From: Cyanobacteriota bacterium
Lineage (GTDB): Bacteria > Cyanobacteriota > Cyanobacteriia > Leptolyngbyales > Leptolyngbyaceae
NCBI GenBank assembly: GCA_027482985.1
Contig: JAIXVO010000195.1
Span: 1-9,443 of the forward strand
Length of the DNA stretch: 9,443 nt
Direction: 5' to 3'
Shown: piece after piece, positions 1 to 6,587 of the stretch
Layout: every line of letters begins with the position of its first letter
Position numbering within the stretch: position 1 is the stretch's first letter
Program-made: the position numbers and the translations under genes
Notes under the pieces: model-generated
Seen by the model: the letters and a program-made list of their open reading frames with translations, nothing else
Database searches by the model: none
What the model was told of the DNA's origin: nothing

Positions 1-21
1 CCTGCCTCCTGCCTCCTGCCC
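1..21. repeat. Heptamer tandem repeat at window edge
   Basis: Three head-to-tail copies of CCTGCCT, the third ending in C, start exactly at the window edge, so the array may continue to the left. A C-rich run follows to about position 40. Short heptamer arrays of this kind are common between genes in filamentous cyanobacteria. No function can be assigned. Confidence 0.6.
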
Positions 22-85
22 CGCCCCTTTTCGTCCCCCCGGATGAAGACAGCTTCCGGTGTTCATGCAACACTGACAATAGGGA

Positions 86-121
86 ACCTTAAGGTCAGAA
101 AGTTGCATAAAACCTTCTGAC
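86..121. promoter_or_regulatory. Inverted repeats upstream of the pentapeptide-repeat gene
   Basis: A 10-bp perfect palindrome ACCTTAAGGT (86-95) overlaps a second inverted repeat, GTCAGAA (94-100) with TTCTGAC (115-121). The second could extend inward through GTT/AAC past one mismatch. They lie 100-130 bp before the start codon at 220, where an operator or leader structure would be expected. No convincing -35/-10 pair was found, so a regulatory role is only inferred from position. Confidence 0.25.
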
Positions 122-219
122 TAACGCGATACATCCTTAACAATTGTTGGTTGAATTCCGAAATTCCGTTCAACGCACCTGTAGTTCTGCTCTAGCCGCA
201 TCATTCACCGGAGGCAATT

Positions 220-657
220 ATGAAAACTGCGCTGATCCCCATCCTTGCTGGACTCGCCGCGATCGCCCTACCCTTTGCGGCTCAAGCTGCTAATCCCGCC
301 CACGTCAAACAACTTCTGGAAACGGGTGCCTGTGCCCGCTGTGATTTGTCGGGCGCGAATTTGGCAGAAGCTCATTTAATTGGTGCCGACTTGCGGAATG
401 CCAATCTGCGGGGCGCGAATTTACAAAACGCCAATCTGGAAGGTGCCGATCTGACGGGTGCTGACCTCAAAAATGCCAACCTGACGGGAGCGTTTGCCAC
501 CAATGCCGTCTTTAATCAAGCGAATCTGAGTGGCGTGAATTTGAACAATGCCCGCATGGTCAACGCCCTCACCTTTGGTGCGAATCTGGACGGTATTACT
601 TTCGCCGGAGCCGACATCTACGGCAGTGGCATCGGTGTAGGTGGCGGCGATCGCTAA
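220..657 (+). CDS. Exported pentapeptide-repeat protein
   Basis: This 145-aa protein has a clear signal peptide: K2, a hydrophobic core at residues 4-20 and an AQA cleavage site after residue 23. The mature protein is therefore probably periplasmic or in the thylakoid lumen. Residues 42-132 are pentapeptide repeats of the A(D/N)LxG type, such as GANLAEAHL and GADLRNANL, which fold as a right-handed quadrilateral beta-helix. Just before the repeats is a short segment with C38-A-R-C41 and CDLSGANL, an N-cap seen in many cyanobacterial exported pentapeptide proteins. The Cys pair could form a disulfide or be redox active. GGAGG at 210-214, five bases before the ATG, fixes the start. It ends four bases from the convergent carboxypeptidase gene. 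The family assignment is firm, but the molecular role of such proteins is not established. Confidence 0.9.
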   Translation: MKTALIPILAGLAAIALPFAAQAANPAHVKQLLETGACARCDLSGANLAEAHLIGADLRNANLRGANLQNANLEGADLTGADLKNANLTGAFATNAVFNQANLSGVNLNNARMVNALTFGANLDGITFAGADIYGSGIGVGGGDR

Positions 658-661
658 CCCT

Positions 662-2452
662 CTAACAACGCCGCAACCGCATCAGAGTGACGACCATTTC
701 ATCCGTCGCACTGCGCATGGTTGAGGCGGAAGCCGAACCGGAGTTGGCCAGAATGCTGAAGGTCAGCGGGGCAAAGTTGGGCGGCGTGGCATAGCCGGAG
801 AGGGCAACAACACCGCTAATCGTCCCAGTTTTTGCCTGCACCCGACCTTGCGCTGCCGTATTACGAAACCGACTTTTGAGGGTGCCGCTTACGCCAGCGA
901 CGGGCAGCGAATTTTGAAAAACGACGGCATTAGGACTGCTGGCCATCGCTTGGAGAGTTTGCACCAAAGCTTCGGCAGCGGCGCGGTTATTATCTGCCAA
1001 CCCGGAACCATCCACCATCGCATAGAGGCTGGGATCAACGCCTAACGGTGCCAGAATGGTTTCCACCGCTGCCGTGCCTGCCGTTGTCGCATCAGTATTG
1101 TTGGGATTCAGGGCTTTCCCCACGGTTTTCAGCAATGCCTCGGCATACATGTTGTTGCTTTCCTGATTCGTTTCATTTAGCAAAGTCGGCAGGGTGGGTG
1201 ATTCGACGACAGCAAGTTCGATTTCTCCTGGTGGGGAAGCTGTACTTCTGACCAAGGTGGATTGGACGACGGTAATTTGGGCGGCAGCGAGGGCATTCCG
1301 GAACTTTTGCAGCATGTAATTGCCGGGATTGTTGATGGCCGCCGCCGCCATTTCCGACGCTGACCCGACCCGCAATTGCCCTTCAATGTTGACGACCCGC
1401 GAATTGCGATCGCGATACACATCGATCGACTCACCCTGCCCTGTTCCCACCGTCACCGCCTGATTGTTCAGCCGATAATCTTGCGCATCGGTGGGATCAT
1501 CCCATTGAACCCGTAACGGTTGCCCGACCCGCTGCGGAAATAGGGTCAGACCGATCGCATTTTGGTTAATCATCAAACTATTGACGGGTGCCCCATAGCC
1601 CGCCAGCACATCATCCGCATCCCAGTTGGGATTGGTCGCCGCCCCCCGAAAGTAGGTATCATCGCCAATCAGCAAGTTCACCTGCTGGATGCCCTGTTGC
1701 CGTAGCCGTTGCGCCAGTACCCCCATGTGGGAGGTGCGGAGCGAGGGATCGCCCTGTCCAATCAGGCGCAACGTGGGCACTGTGGCACTGTTCGTGGGGC
1801 TGGTGACGACCGTTCGCAACCGAAATTGGGGACCCAGTTGCTGCAATGCCGCCGCTGTCGTGAAAATTTTGTTATTAGACGCAGGTGCCAGTTGCACACG
1901 GGGATTCCAGGCATACAAATTCACCCGATTGCCTGCGGCTCCCTGCGTTTGCACCACAATGCCCCAACTCACGCCCCCCGTCCGCCGGACGATCGCATTC
2001 AGGGCACTGGGCAGATTCGCTGGACAGAGCGCTGCTCCTGGGGTCGCCTGCGCCTGCTGAAAACTGATCGGCACGACCGTCAGCCCTGACTCGTTAGTCG
2101 TTGGGGTGGGAGGGGTTGAAAGTGGCACGACCATTACATCTGTGCGCGTCGATCCAGTCGGGTTAGGGACGGAAACTGGCACGACGGTGATGCCTGCCTG
2201 CGGGGGTTGAATTTCGACCAAAACATCAGTCTGCCTACTGGGAGGGAATGGCCGGGAATTGAGCGGGATCGTATCTACCACTGTATTGCTCGATCGCGCC
2301 GGGGAAGTCGGCTGGAGCGGCACCACATCGACCACGGTTTGAGCGCCAACGGCAGCAGGGAGCAGGAGCAGGATGGTAGCAGCAGCGATCGCAGACTGAG
2401 ACATAAGGCAAACACAAAGACGAGATTTCCTGTGCTTTATGATGCCATGCAA
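662..2452 (-). CDS. dacB: D-alanyl-D-alanine carboxypeptidase/endopeptidase (PBP4, peptidase S13)
   Basis: A penicillin-binding protein of the S13 family that removes terminal D-Ala and cuts peptide cross-links in peptidoglycan, acting in the periplasm. All three active-site motifs are present: S192-N-N-K195 (SxxK), S432-N-N434 (SxN) and K541-T-G543 (KTG), with DGSGL at 481-485. The start is uncertain. A TTG at 2452 gives a basic n-region (KHRKSR) before the hydrophobic segment 19-37, as a signal peptide needs. The ATG at 2404 (residue 17) has no basic n-region but is the commoner codon; neither has a clear Shine-Dalgarno. Residues 39-130 are unusual: about six degenerate repeats of the type T-V-V-x-V-V-P-L followed by Pro/Ser/Thr-rich linkers, before the catalytic domain from about 143. 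At 596 residues it is longer than E. coli DacB (about 477), the excess being mostly this repeat region. Confidence 0.92.
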   Translation of the reverse strand: MHGIIKHRKSRLCVCLMSQSAIAAATILLLLPAAVGAQTVVDVVPLQPTSPARSSNTVVDTIPLNSRPFPPSRQTDVLVEIQPPQAGITVVPVSVPNPTGSTRTDVMVVPLSTPPTPTTNESGLTVVPISFQQAQATPGAALCPANLPSALNAIVRRTGGVSWGIVVQTQGAAGNRVNLYAWNPRVQLAPASNNKIFTTAAALQQLGPQFRLRTVVTSPTNSATVPTLRLIGQGDPSLRTSHMGVLAQRLRQQGIQQVNLLIGDDTYFRGAATNPNWDADDVLAGYGAPVNSLMINQNAIGLTLFPQRVGQPLRVQWDDPTDAQDYRLNNQAVTVGTGQGESIDVYRDRNSRVVNIEGQLRVGSASEMAAAAINNPGNYMLQKFRNALAAAQITVVQSTLVRSTASPPGEIELAVVESPTLPTLLNETNQESNNMYAEALLKTVGKALNPNNTDATTAGTAAVETILAPLGVDPSLYAMVDGSGLADNNRAAAEALVQTLQAMASSPNAVVFQNSLPVAGVSGTLKSRFRNTAAQGRVQAKTGTISGVVALSGYATPPNFAPLTFSILANSGSASASTMRSATDEMVVTLMRLRRC

Positions 2453-2487
2453 CCGAAACGGTTCCCAGTCTAGTGATTGAGTTCAGG

Positions 2488-3165
2488 TTAACAAGCGGCA
2501 CCGCGATCGAGCAAAATCAGCAGGGTTTTCCCAATAATCTGAAGATCGTACAGGGGATGCCAGCGCGACTGATAGCGGAGATCCAGCGCCATAATTTGGT
2601 CGAAATCCTGAATTCTGGAACGTCCGTGTACCTGCCACTCACCTGTGATCCCCGGTTTCACGTTCAACCGTTGCCAGTGGTTCTCGTCATATTGCGAGAC
2701 TTCATCTTCCGTCGGGGGGCGGGTGCCGACTAAGCTCATTTCGCCCAGCAACACGTTCCAGAATTGCGGCAATTCGTCTAAACTGGTACGCCGCAAAAAT
2801 TTCCCCACTCGCGTAATCCGGGGGTCTTGTTTGTTTTTGAACACCAAGCCTTTGACATCATTGGGGATCTGCGTCTTGAGACGATCGGCATGGCGAACCA
2901 TGGAACGAAACTTGTACATGGTAAAAGGTTGCCCCTTCAAGCCATAGCGTTTTTGCCTATACAAAATACGACCGGGACTGTCGAGTTTGATGGCGATCGC
3001 GATCGGCAGAAACAATAACGCTAGGATGGTCAACCCCACCAAACTTCCAACAATGTCCAGGGTGCGCTTCATCACACAGCGAGTAGAGCAGTGAGCGGGT
3101 TGCGTATGAAAATTTTTAGGTAGAGAGACCGGTGGAACACTCGACGGATAGGTTAACGAAGTCAT
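2488..3165 (-). CDS. Sugar-phosphate (phosphoglycosyl) transferase, WcaJ/PglC catalytic type
   Basis: This family moves a sugar phosphate from a nucleotide sugar onto undecaprenyl phosphate, the first step of exopolysaccharide or glycan assembly at the inner membrane. With the ATG at 3165 the protein has 225 residues. K-R-T-L-D-I (33-38) leads into one hydrophobic membrane segment (about 39-60). This is followed by the family signature YRQKRYG and F-x-M-YKFRSM, the catalytic Asp-Glu pair D130-E131 in SLDELPQ, SLVGTRPP (144-151) and PGITGEWQVHGRS (171-183). It is the catalytic domain only, without the four extra membrane helices of full-length WcaJ/WbaP. The frame stays open to 3330, but the extra 55 residues do not resemble the family and cover a hairpin at 3260-3286, so I reject them. 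The internal ATG at residue 32 is also possible. The acceptor sugar cannot be read from sequence. Confidence 0.88.
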   Translation of the reverse strand: MTSLTYPSSVPPVSLPKNFHTQPAHCSTRCVMKRTLDIVGSLVGLTILALLFLPIAIAIKLDSPGRILYRQKRYGLKGQPFTMYKFRSMVRHADRLKTQIPNDVKGLVFKNKQDPRITRVGKFLRRTSLDELPQFWNVLLGEMSLVGTRPPTEDEVSQYDENHWQRLNVKPGITGEWQVHGRSRIQDFDQIMALDLRYQSRWHPLYDLQIIGKTLLILLDRGAAC

Positions 3166-3259
3166 CGCTACTTCACTATGAGTTAAGAGAATACAGGCAA
3201 CATCAAAGCCACTGGAGACTACGAAAATTGAACCCTTTCGTATGTATATAGAGAAAATT

Positions 3260-3286
3260 CTCCCTAGAAAACATCTTTCTAGGGAG
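3260..3286 (-). terminator. Strong hairpin, possible terminator of the [2Fe-2S] protein gene
   Basis: TCCCTAGAAA (3261-3270) and TTTCTAGGGA (3276-3285) form a perfect 10-bp stem with a 5-nt loop, and C3260/G3286 makes it 11 bp. On the minus strand the stem is followed by GAATTTTCTC, a weak T-tract. It lies between the minus-strand gene ending at 3407 and the transferase starting at 3165. It could therefore end the upstream transcript or be a leader structure of the transferase. Confidence 0.4.
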
Positions 3287-3406
3287 GGATAGGTGGTTGG
3301 CTTTATCTTGCCTTCATTGGAGCGAACCATTTTATGAAGTTGTGATAAAGTCCTGGGGCGGGTAAGGGTGATTCACCGCGATCGCCCTGGTCTTCACCGA
3401 ACGAGC

Positions 3407-3985
3407 TTAATTTTTCCCAGAAGTCAAAAGCGTATTGAGTAGGCGTTCAAATTTGGGTAGCGTCTTGGTGCAAATGCCGCTATGCAGTTTTTTGCCGGGT
3501 TGAATCATGAGATTCGGCGCGGAAGAACAGCGACCCAGACAACCCGTGGGTTCGATCGCAATTTGATCTTGCAAATCCCAATCTTTCAACGCGGCTTGCA
3601 TGGAGGCACAAAGCGACTTGCCCCCCCGCTTCAAACATTTCGACTTCTGACACACGCGCACTTTTAACTTGGGTTGACAAGCTTTCGGCGTTGAGGCAGT
3701 AGGGAGAACGACATCAGCATATTCCAGTGGAATAATGCGCTGGGCTTTGAGTTGCACTTGCTGGGTTTTGTGACTCAGTTTGCGAACTCCTGAGACACGA
3801 ATGGTTTCACCCGCATGAAACGTATGTTTGATAAAGGGACGGAGTGATTTAGCAATTTTAATGGTTAATTCTTCAGTCCCGACCTGAAGGCGCAAGTATT
3901 TATATTTTTGACTGGGTTCTGCGAAGCCTAAAAACTCTCCTTCAATGTTAAATTCCAATGCTGGAGTAGCAAGACAGTGACTCAT
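3407..3985 (-). CDS. (2Fe-2S) ferredoxin domain-containing protein, thioredoxin-like fold
   Basis: This 192-aa protein has two parts. Residues about 10-87 are a beta-rich segment that could be an OB-like domain (GEFLGF, KYLRLQVG, ETIRVSGVRK, QQVQLKAQRI). Residues about 107-187 look like the thioredoxin-like [2Fe-2S] ferredoxins related to NuoE. Candidate cluster ligands are C112-x4-C117 and C149-x3-C153 in PTGCLGRCSSAP; C126 is an extra cysteine. This type carries electrons or stabilises complexes in the cytoplasm; the partner here is unknown. AAGG nine bases before the ATG supports the start. It is transcribed in the same direction as the nif operon but sits beyond the operon's terminator, so read-through would be needed for co-expression. 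A nif role is possible but unproven. Confidence 0.8.
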   Translation of the reverse strand: MSHCLATPALEFNIEGEFLGFAEPSQKYKYLRLQVGTEELTIKIAKSLRPFIKHTFHAGETIRVSGVRKLSHKTQQVQLKAQRIIPLEYADVVLPTASTPKACQPKLKVRVCQKSKCLKRGGKSLCASMQAALKDWDLQDQIAIEPTGCLGRCSSAPNLMIQPGKKLHSGICTKTLPKFERLLNTLLTSGKN

Positions 3986-4022
3986 CAGAAATTACCTTAA
4001 TACTGAAAAAATAGCTGGAAAA

Positions 4023-4060
4023 AATTCTGTAGAGATGGGACTAAACATCTCTACAGAATT
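4023..4060 (-). terminator. Intrinsic terminator of the nifV-nifZ-nifT transcript
   Basis: A perfect 15-bp inverted repeat (4023-4037 and 4046-4060) with an 8-nt loop begins 42 bases past the nifT stop. On the minus strand the second arm runs straight into a T-run (AATTTTTTCC), the layout of a rho-independent terminator. The arms contain CTGTAGAGATG, which resembles the interspersed TGTAGAGACG palindromes common in cyanobacterial genomes, so the terminator may be a captured repeat. Confidence 0.8.
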
Positions 4061-4102
4061 AGGTTCATCACGAGGAAAGGAATCGTTGATAGGGGTAAGT
4101 GG

Positions 4103-4306
4103 TTAAGACAGCCGTTTGGCTTCCACAGTTTGGGGGAGGCGCTCAGGAAAATCGGCCTTGGCGATGGATAACTCCCACCCGTTAGCCAGGGTGAAGATTT
4201 TGTTATCCTCCTCCTCGACTTCCTTCACCACTTCTTCTTCTAAATCTTTCTTGGCAACGTAGACGATCAGGTGTCCGGCAGCGTTTTGGCGTAACATGAC
4301 TTTCAT
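4103..4306 (-). CDS. nifT: NifT/FixU family protein
   Basis: A 67-aa cytoplasmic protein matching NifT: MKVMLRQN at the start, VYVAKKDLEE in the middle, then NGWELSIAKADFPERLP and the C-terminal VEAKRL. NifT is regularly found in nif clusters next to nifZ; its exact role is unsettled, and loss has little effect in organisms where it was tested. Its ATG overlaps the nifZ stop by four bases (TCAT on the plus strand at 4303-4306), so translation is probably coupled. A GGAG eight bases before the ATG lies inside the end of nifZ. The acidic run EEEVVKEVEEED (residues 23-34) is notable. It is the last gene of the operon, followed by the hairpin terminator. Confidence 0.93.
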   Translation of the reverse strand: MKVMLRQNAAGHLIVYVAKKDLEEEVVKEVEEEDNKIFTLANGWELSIAKADFPERLPQTVEAKRLS

Positions 4307-4584
4307 GAAATAGTCTCCAGTTTGTGTACTTCTGCCGTTTCAATTTCGCGCGATCGACAGCCCACAACATTGCCAGACTCAATAAAGTGAATGGCGTAGA
4401 TGTAAGAGGTTTGCAGGAAGGTGCCAATGCTGACGATATAGCCAACATCACCCTTCTTGGCTAAGGTGGCACCAATGTCTTTCCCCGGAAAGGTGCCATC
4501 ATTGCGAATCAGTTTACGCACCCGCACTTTTTCGCCAATTTCATATTGCGGGGGGGAATCAATTTCAATCTCATCCGATTGCAT
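4303..4584 (-). CDS. nifZ: Nitrogen fixation protein NifZ
   Basis: A 93-aa protein of the NifZ family, which acts as an accessory factor in maturing the P-cluster of the MoFe protein. Recognisable features are the opening segment PPQYEIGEKVRVRK (about 11-24), GTFPGKDIGATLAKKGDVGY, and the later IYAIHFIESGNVVGCRSREIE. The length is normal for the family. AGGAG lies eight bases before the ATG. It follows nifV by 110 bases and overlaps nifT by four, so the three genes very likely share a transcript. Confidence 0.93.
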   Translation of the reverse strand: MQSDEIEIDSPPQYEIGEKVRVRKLIRNDGTFPGKDIGATLAKKGDVGYIVSIGTFLQTSYIYAIHFIESGNVVGCRSREIETAEVHKLETIS

Positions 4585-4694
4585 GGCGCAGGCTCCTAAA
4601 AAATGTGAGTGAGATAAGTAGCAGAGGGCGGCTCAGATAGGCTCTGACCTGAGCATGAGAGGCGGGACAACTGGTCCTTTCGCAGGGAAGAAAT

Positions 4695-5858
4695 CTAATT
4701 CAAAGTCGCTGGCAAATCCAGTGGCACCAGATTTAACAACTCATCGACGGTCAAATTGCGCTTGACCTGCATCGACCAGTGCCGGACTGATTCTAAAACA
4801 TGTTGCAAATCATCGGTACTAAGCGTAATGTTATGTTGTTGCAGAATGTTCTGAATCACATGTCGGCCTGAGTGTTTACCAACCACTAATCGATGTTCCC
4901 AACCGACTTCGGCAGGATTGAACGCTTCATAGGTTTGGGGATTATTTAAGATCCCGTGGGCATGGATACCCGCTTCATGCACAAACGCATTTTCACCAAC
5001 GACTGCCTTCCACGGTGGCAACGTACAATTTGAGGCTTTGGCAACTAAAGATGAGAGTGCGGGTAATTGTTTGGTTTGAATGTGGGGATTAATCCCGTAA
5101 ATGCGTTTGAGTGCCATCACGACTTCTTCCAACGCTGCATTTCCAGCTCTTTCGCCTAACCCATTCACAGTGGTATTCACCGATCGCGCCCCGGCTCTCA
5201 CACCTGCCAACGCATTGGCAGTGGCCATCCCCAAATCATTATGGGTGTGCATCTCCACCGGAATCGTGAGGGCAGCGACTAACTTTTGTACCTTTTCATA
5301 GGTCATTAACGGGTCAAGAATCCCCACTGTGTCACAAAAGCGAAACCGGAATGCGCCCAGTTCTTGGGCATATTGCGCCACGTCAATCAAAAACGACTCA
5401 TCGGCTCTAGAGGAATCTTCCCCCCCGATCGCCACTGCCAGTCCTTGATCCAACCCAAACAGGATCGTTTCGCGTAACTGGGTCAGCATGCGATCGCGCT
5501 GTCCCTGAAACTTCACCGCCAGTTGAATTTCGGACACTGGCACCGACACATGGACGCGACTCAAGCCACACGCCATCGACGCTTGCAAGTCACTGCGAAC
5601 CGCCCGATTCCAGCCTAATAACTTCGTCTTCAACCCCAGTTGGCAAATCGTCGCGATCGCACTCGCTTCCCCCGCCCCCATCGCCGGAATGCCCACCTCC
5701 AATTCCTGCACCCCAATCGCATCCAAATGACGGGCGATCGCGATTTTTTCTTCCAAGTTAAATGCCACTCCCGCCGCCTGTTCACCATCCCGCAGCGTCG
5801 TGTCATTAATCTCAATCACAGTCGTCGGAATCGCCGGATCAAAAGGAATTACAGTCAT
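4695..5858 (-). CDS. nifV: Homocitrate synthase NifV
   Basis: Condenses acetyl-CoA with 2-oxoglutarate to give homocitrate, the organic ligand of the nitrogenase FeMo-cofactor. The 387-aa protein is a complete alpha-isopropylmalate/homocitrate synthase family TIM barrel. The N-terminal signature is [11 protein letters not shown] (17-27, catalytic R23 and metal-binding D24). The second signature includes HTHND (204-208) and GLGERAGN (233-240), with H204, H206 and N240 completing the metal site. [12 protein letters not shown] lies at 292-303. That it is homocitrate rather than isopropylmalate synthase rests on length (no leucine-regulatory domain) and on its place beside nifZ and nifT. The Shine-Dalgarno is weak (AGG nine bases before the ATG). 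The ATG lies 12 bases beyond a polypurine/G-quadruplex tract, which may influence its expression. Confidence 0.95.
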   Translation of the reverse strand: MTVIPFDPAIPTTVIEINDTTLRDGEQAAGVAFNLEEKIAIARHLDAIGVQELEVGIPAMGAGEASAIATICQLGLKTKLLGWNRAVRSDLQASMACGLSRVHVSVPVSEIQLAVKFQGQRDRMLTQLRETILFGLDQGLAVAIGGEDSSRADESFLIDVAQYAQELGAFRFRFCDTVGILDPLMTYEKVQKLVAALTIPVEMHTHNDLGMATANALAGVRAGARSVNTTVNGLGERAGNAALEEVVMALKRIYGINPHIQTKQLPALSSLVAKASNCTLPPWKAVVGENAFVHEAGIHAHGILNNPQTYEAFNPAEVGWEHRLVVGKHSGRHVIQNILQQHNITLSTDDLQHVLESVRHWSMQVKRNLTVDELLNLVPLDLPATLN

Positions 5859-5870
5859 GAGTCAGTACCT

Positions 5871-5940
5871 GGGAGGGAGGGGAAGGGAGTCAGAGGGAGG
5901 GGGAGGAAGGTAGAGGGAGGTGGAGGAAGGCAGAGGGAGG
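5871..5940 (+). repeat. Polypurine tract with G-quadruplex motif and 20-bp tandem repeat
   Basis: Positions 5871-5887 read GGGAGGGAGGGGAAGGG, four G-runs with loops of 1, 1 and 2 bases, a strong G-quadruplex motif. Positions 5891-5940 are two and a half copies of the 20-bp unit YAGAGGGAGGKGGAGGAAGG. The G-rich strand is the template strand for nifV, which starts 12 bases away. Positions 5871-5887 also pair with 6028-6044 as an inverted repeat with 16 of 17 bases matching. Confidence 0.8.
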
Positions 5941-5951
5941 ACGACGAGAAC

Positions 5952-5966
5952 TTGTAGAGACGCGCC
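5952..5966 (+). repeat. Remnant of a cyanobacterial TGTAGAGACGCG interspersed repeat
   Basis: TTGTAGAGACGCGCC matches one arm of the short palindromic repeats (TGTAGAGACGCG...CGCGTCTCTACA) scattered between genes in many filamentous cyanobacteria. The second arm is absent here. The assignment is from memory of the repeat, not from a search. Confidence 0.4.
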
Positions 5967-6005
5967 GCTGGGTCGTTTCACAGGAGGTAGGATGTCCAGT
6001 CATTG

Positions 6006-6044
6006 CTTCCTTCCCCTCCCTTTCTCTCCCTTTCCCTCCCTCCC
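6006..6044 (-). repeat. Polypyrimidine tract, G-quadruplex motif on the minus strand
   Basis: Only C and T occur over 39 bases. On the minus strand, which is the nif mRNA sense, 6044-6028 reads GGGAGGGAGGGAAAGGG (loops 1, 1 and 3), a G-quadruplex motif. It sits just after the stop of the 54-aa ORF. It can pair with the C-rich stretch immediately before nifV to make a long hairpin in the mRNA. A C-rich sequence elsewhere on the same RNA competing with the quadruplex would make this a two-state structure. Confidence 0.75.
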
Positions 6045-6055
6045 AATTCCTCTCC

Positions 6056-6220
6056 TCAATGTTTCCCCGTCTTCATCAACCGCCGCGTCACCAGGCCAGC
6101 AGGGGGTTCCAGTTGATGGCAGGGTTTCTCTAATTCATTTGACATCCAGGCCAGCATGATTTTGTGGAGGACGGTCATGGCGAGGGACAGAATGGCGGCA
6201 GTGGCGAGTGTTTCTAACAT
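6056..6220 (-). CDS. Small 54-aa hypothetical protein in the nif operon
   Basis: An unrecognised ORF of 54 residues between the DUF2949 gene and nifV. The ATG at 6220 is preceded by GGAG with a 7-base spacer, one of the better ribosome sites in this window, which is the main argument that it is real. The protein starts with a hydrophobic stretch, residues about 4-25 (ATAAILSLAMTVLHKIMLAW). This could be a membrane segment or amphipathic helix. A polar C-terminal half with a single Cys (C34) and a basic end (VTRRLMKTGKH) follows. It stops just before the polypyrimidine tract. No family could be named; a chance ORF remains possible. Confidence 0.5.
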   Translation of the reverse strand: MLETLATAAILSLAMTVLHKIMLAWMSNELEKPCHQLEPPAGLVTRRLMKTGKH

Positions 6221-6337
6221 GGGAATGCTCCTATGAGGGGTGAGGGACGGGGAAACGGATCGGAGATGCGGCAGCAGCAGAGCCAGCAGGTGAATGATTG
6301 CCTTCAGCAGACTGAAAATCTGGGGATGCCGGAATCA

Positions 6338-6562
6338 CTAAATCGAACTAACATCGAGCGCCAGATCAGCTTGGATTTCCATCCAGTCGTAAATTTGGGT
6401 TAACTGCTGAGTCGAAACTAAGCCGTATTGCCAGAGCACCATCGGCAGGGGGGCTTGTTCCAGTTCCGGGTGATGCATCAACACCGCAATTTCATCGGAG
6501 GAAACAGCTAACTCGGATTGAAGAAATTGAACGAATTGAGCGGTGCCAATCTTGCGGTGCAT
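6338..6562 (-). CDS. DUF2949 family protein
   Basis: A 74-aa protein resembling the small cyanobacterial DUF2949 family, whose hallmark is a C-terminal segment like LPMVLWQYGLVSTQQL followed by IYDWME (residues about 39-62). Its function is unknown. The frame is open back to 6664, but that longer version would overlap the preceding gene by 77 bases and begin with sequence unlike the family. A GGGAG lies 9 bases before the ATG at 6562 and 3 bases before an ATG at 6568, so I prefer 6562. It starts 25 bases after the stop of the 87-aa gene, so the two are probably co-transcribed. The assignment is by pattern recognition, not a search. Confidence 0.75.
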   Translation of the reverse strand: MHRKIGTAQFVQFLQSELAVSSDEIAVLMHHPELEQAPLPMVLWQYGLVSTQQLTQIYDWMEIQADLALDVSSI

Positions 6563-6587
6563 GATCATGATCTCCCAGTTCAGGTGT

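Noticed and set aside
1048..2089. Several plus-strand ORFs (67-126 aa) within the carboxypeptidase gene
   Set aside because: They are opposite-strand shadows of a gene with all three S13 active-site motifs; compositions are Pro/Arg/Cys rich and unrelated to known families.
3166..3330. 55-residue N-terminal extension of the sugar transferase
   Set aside because: It is unlike the family, covers a strong hairpin and has no ribosome site; the ATG at 3165 gives a normal length.
5640..6159. Plus-strand ORFs of 105 and 79 aa through the start of nifV and the purine tract
   Set aside because: They are antisense to nifV or encoded by the simple-sequence repeat, giving low-complexity Gly/Arg/Glu or Pro/Ser runs.
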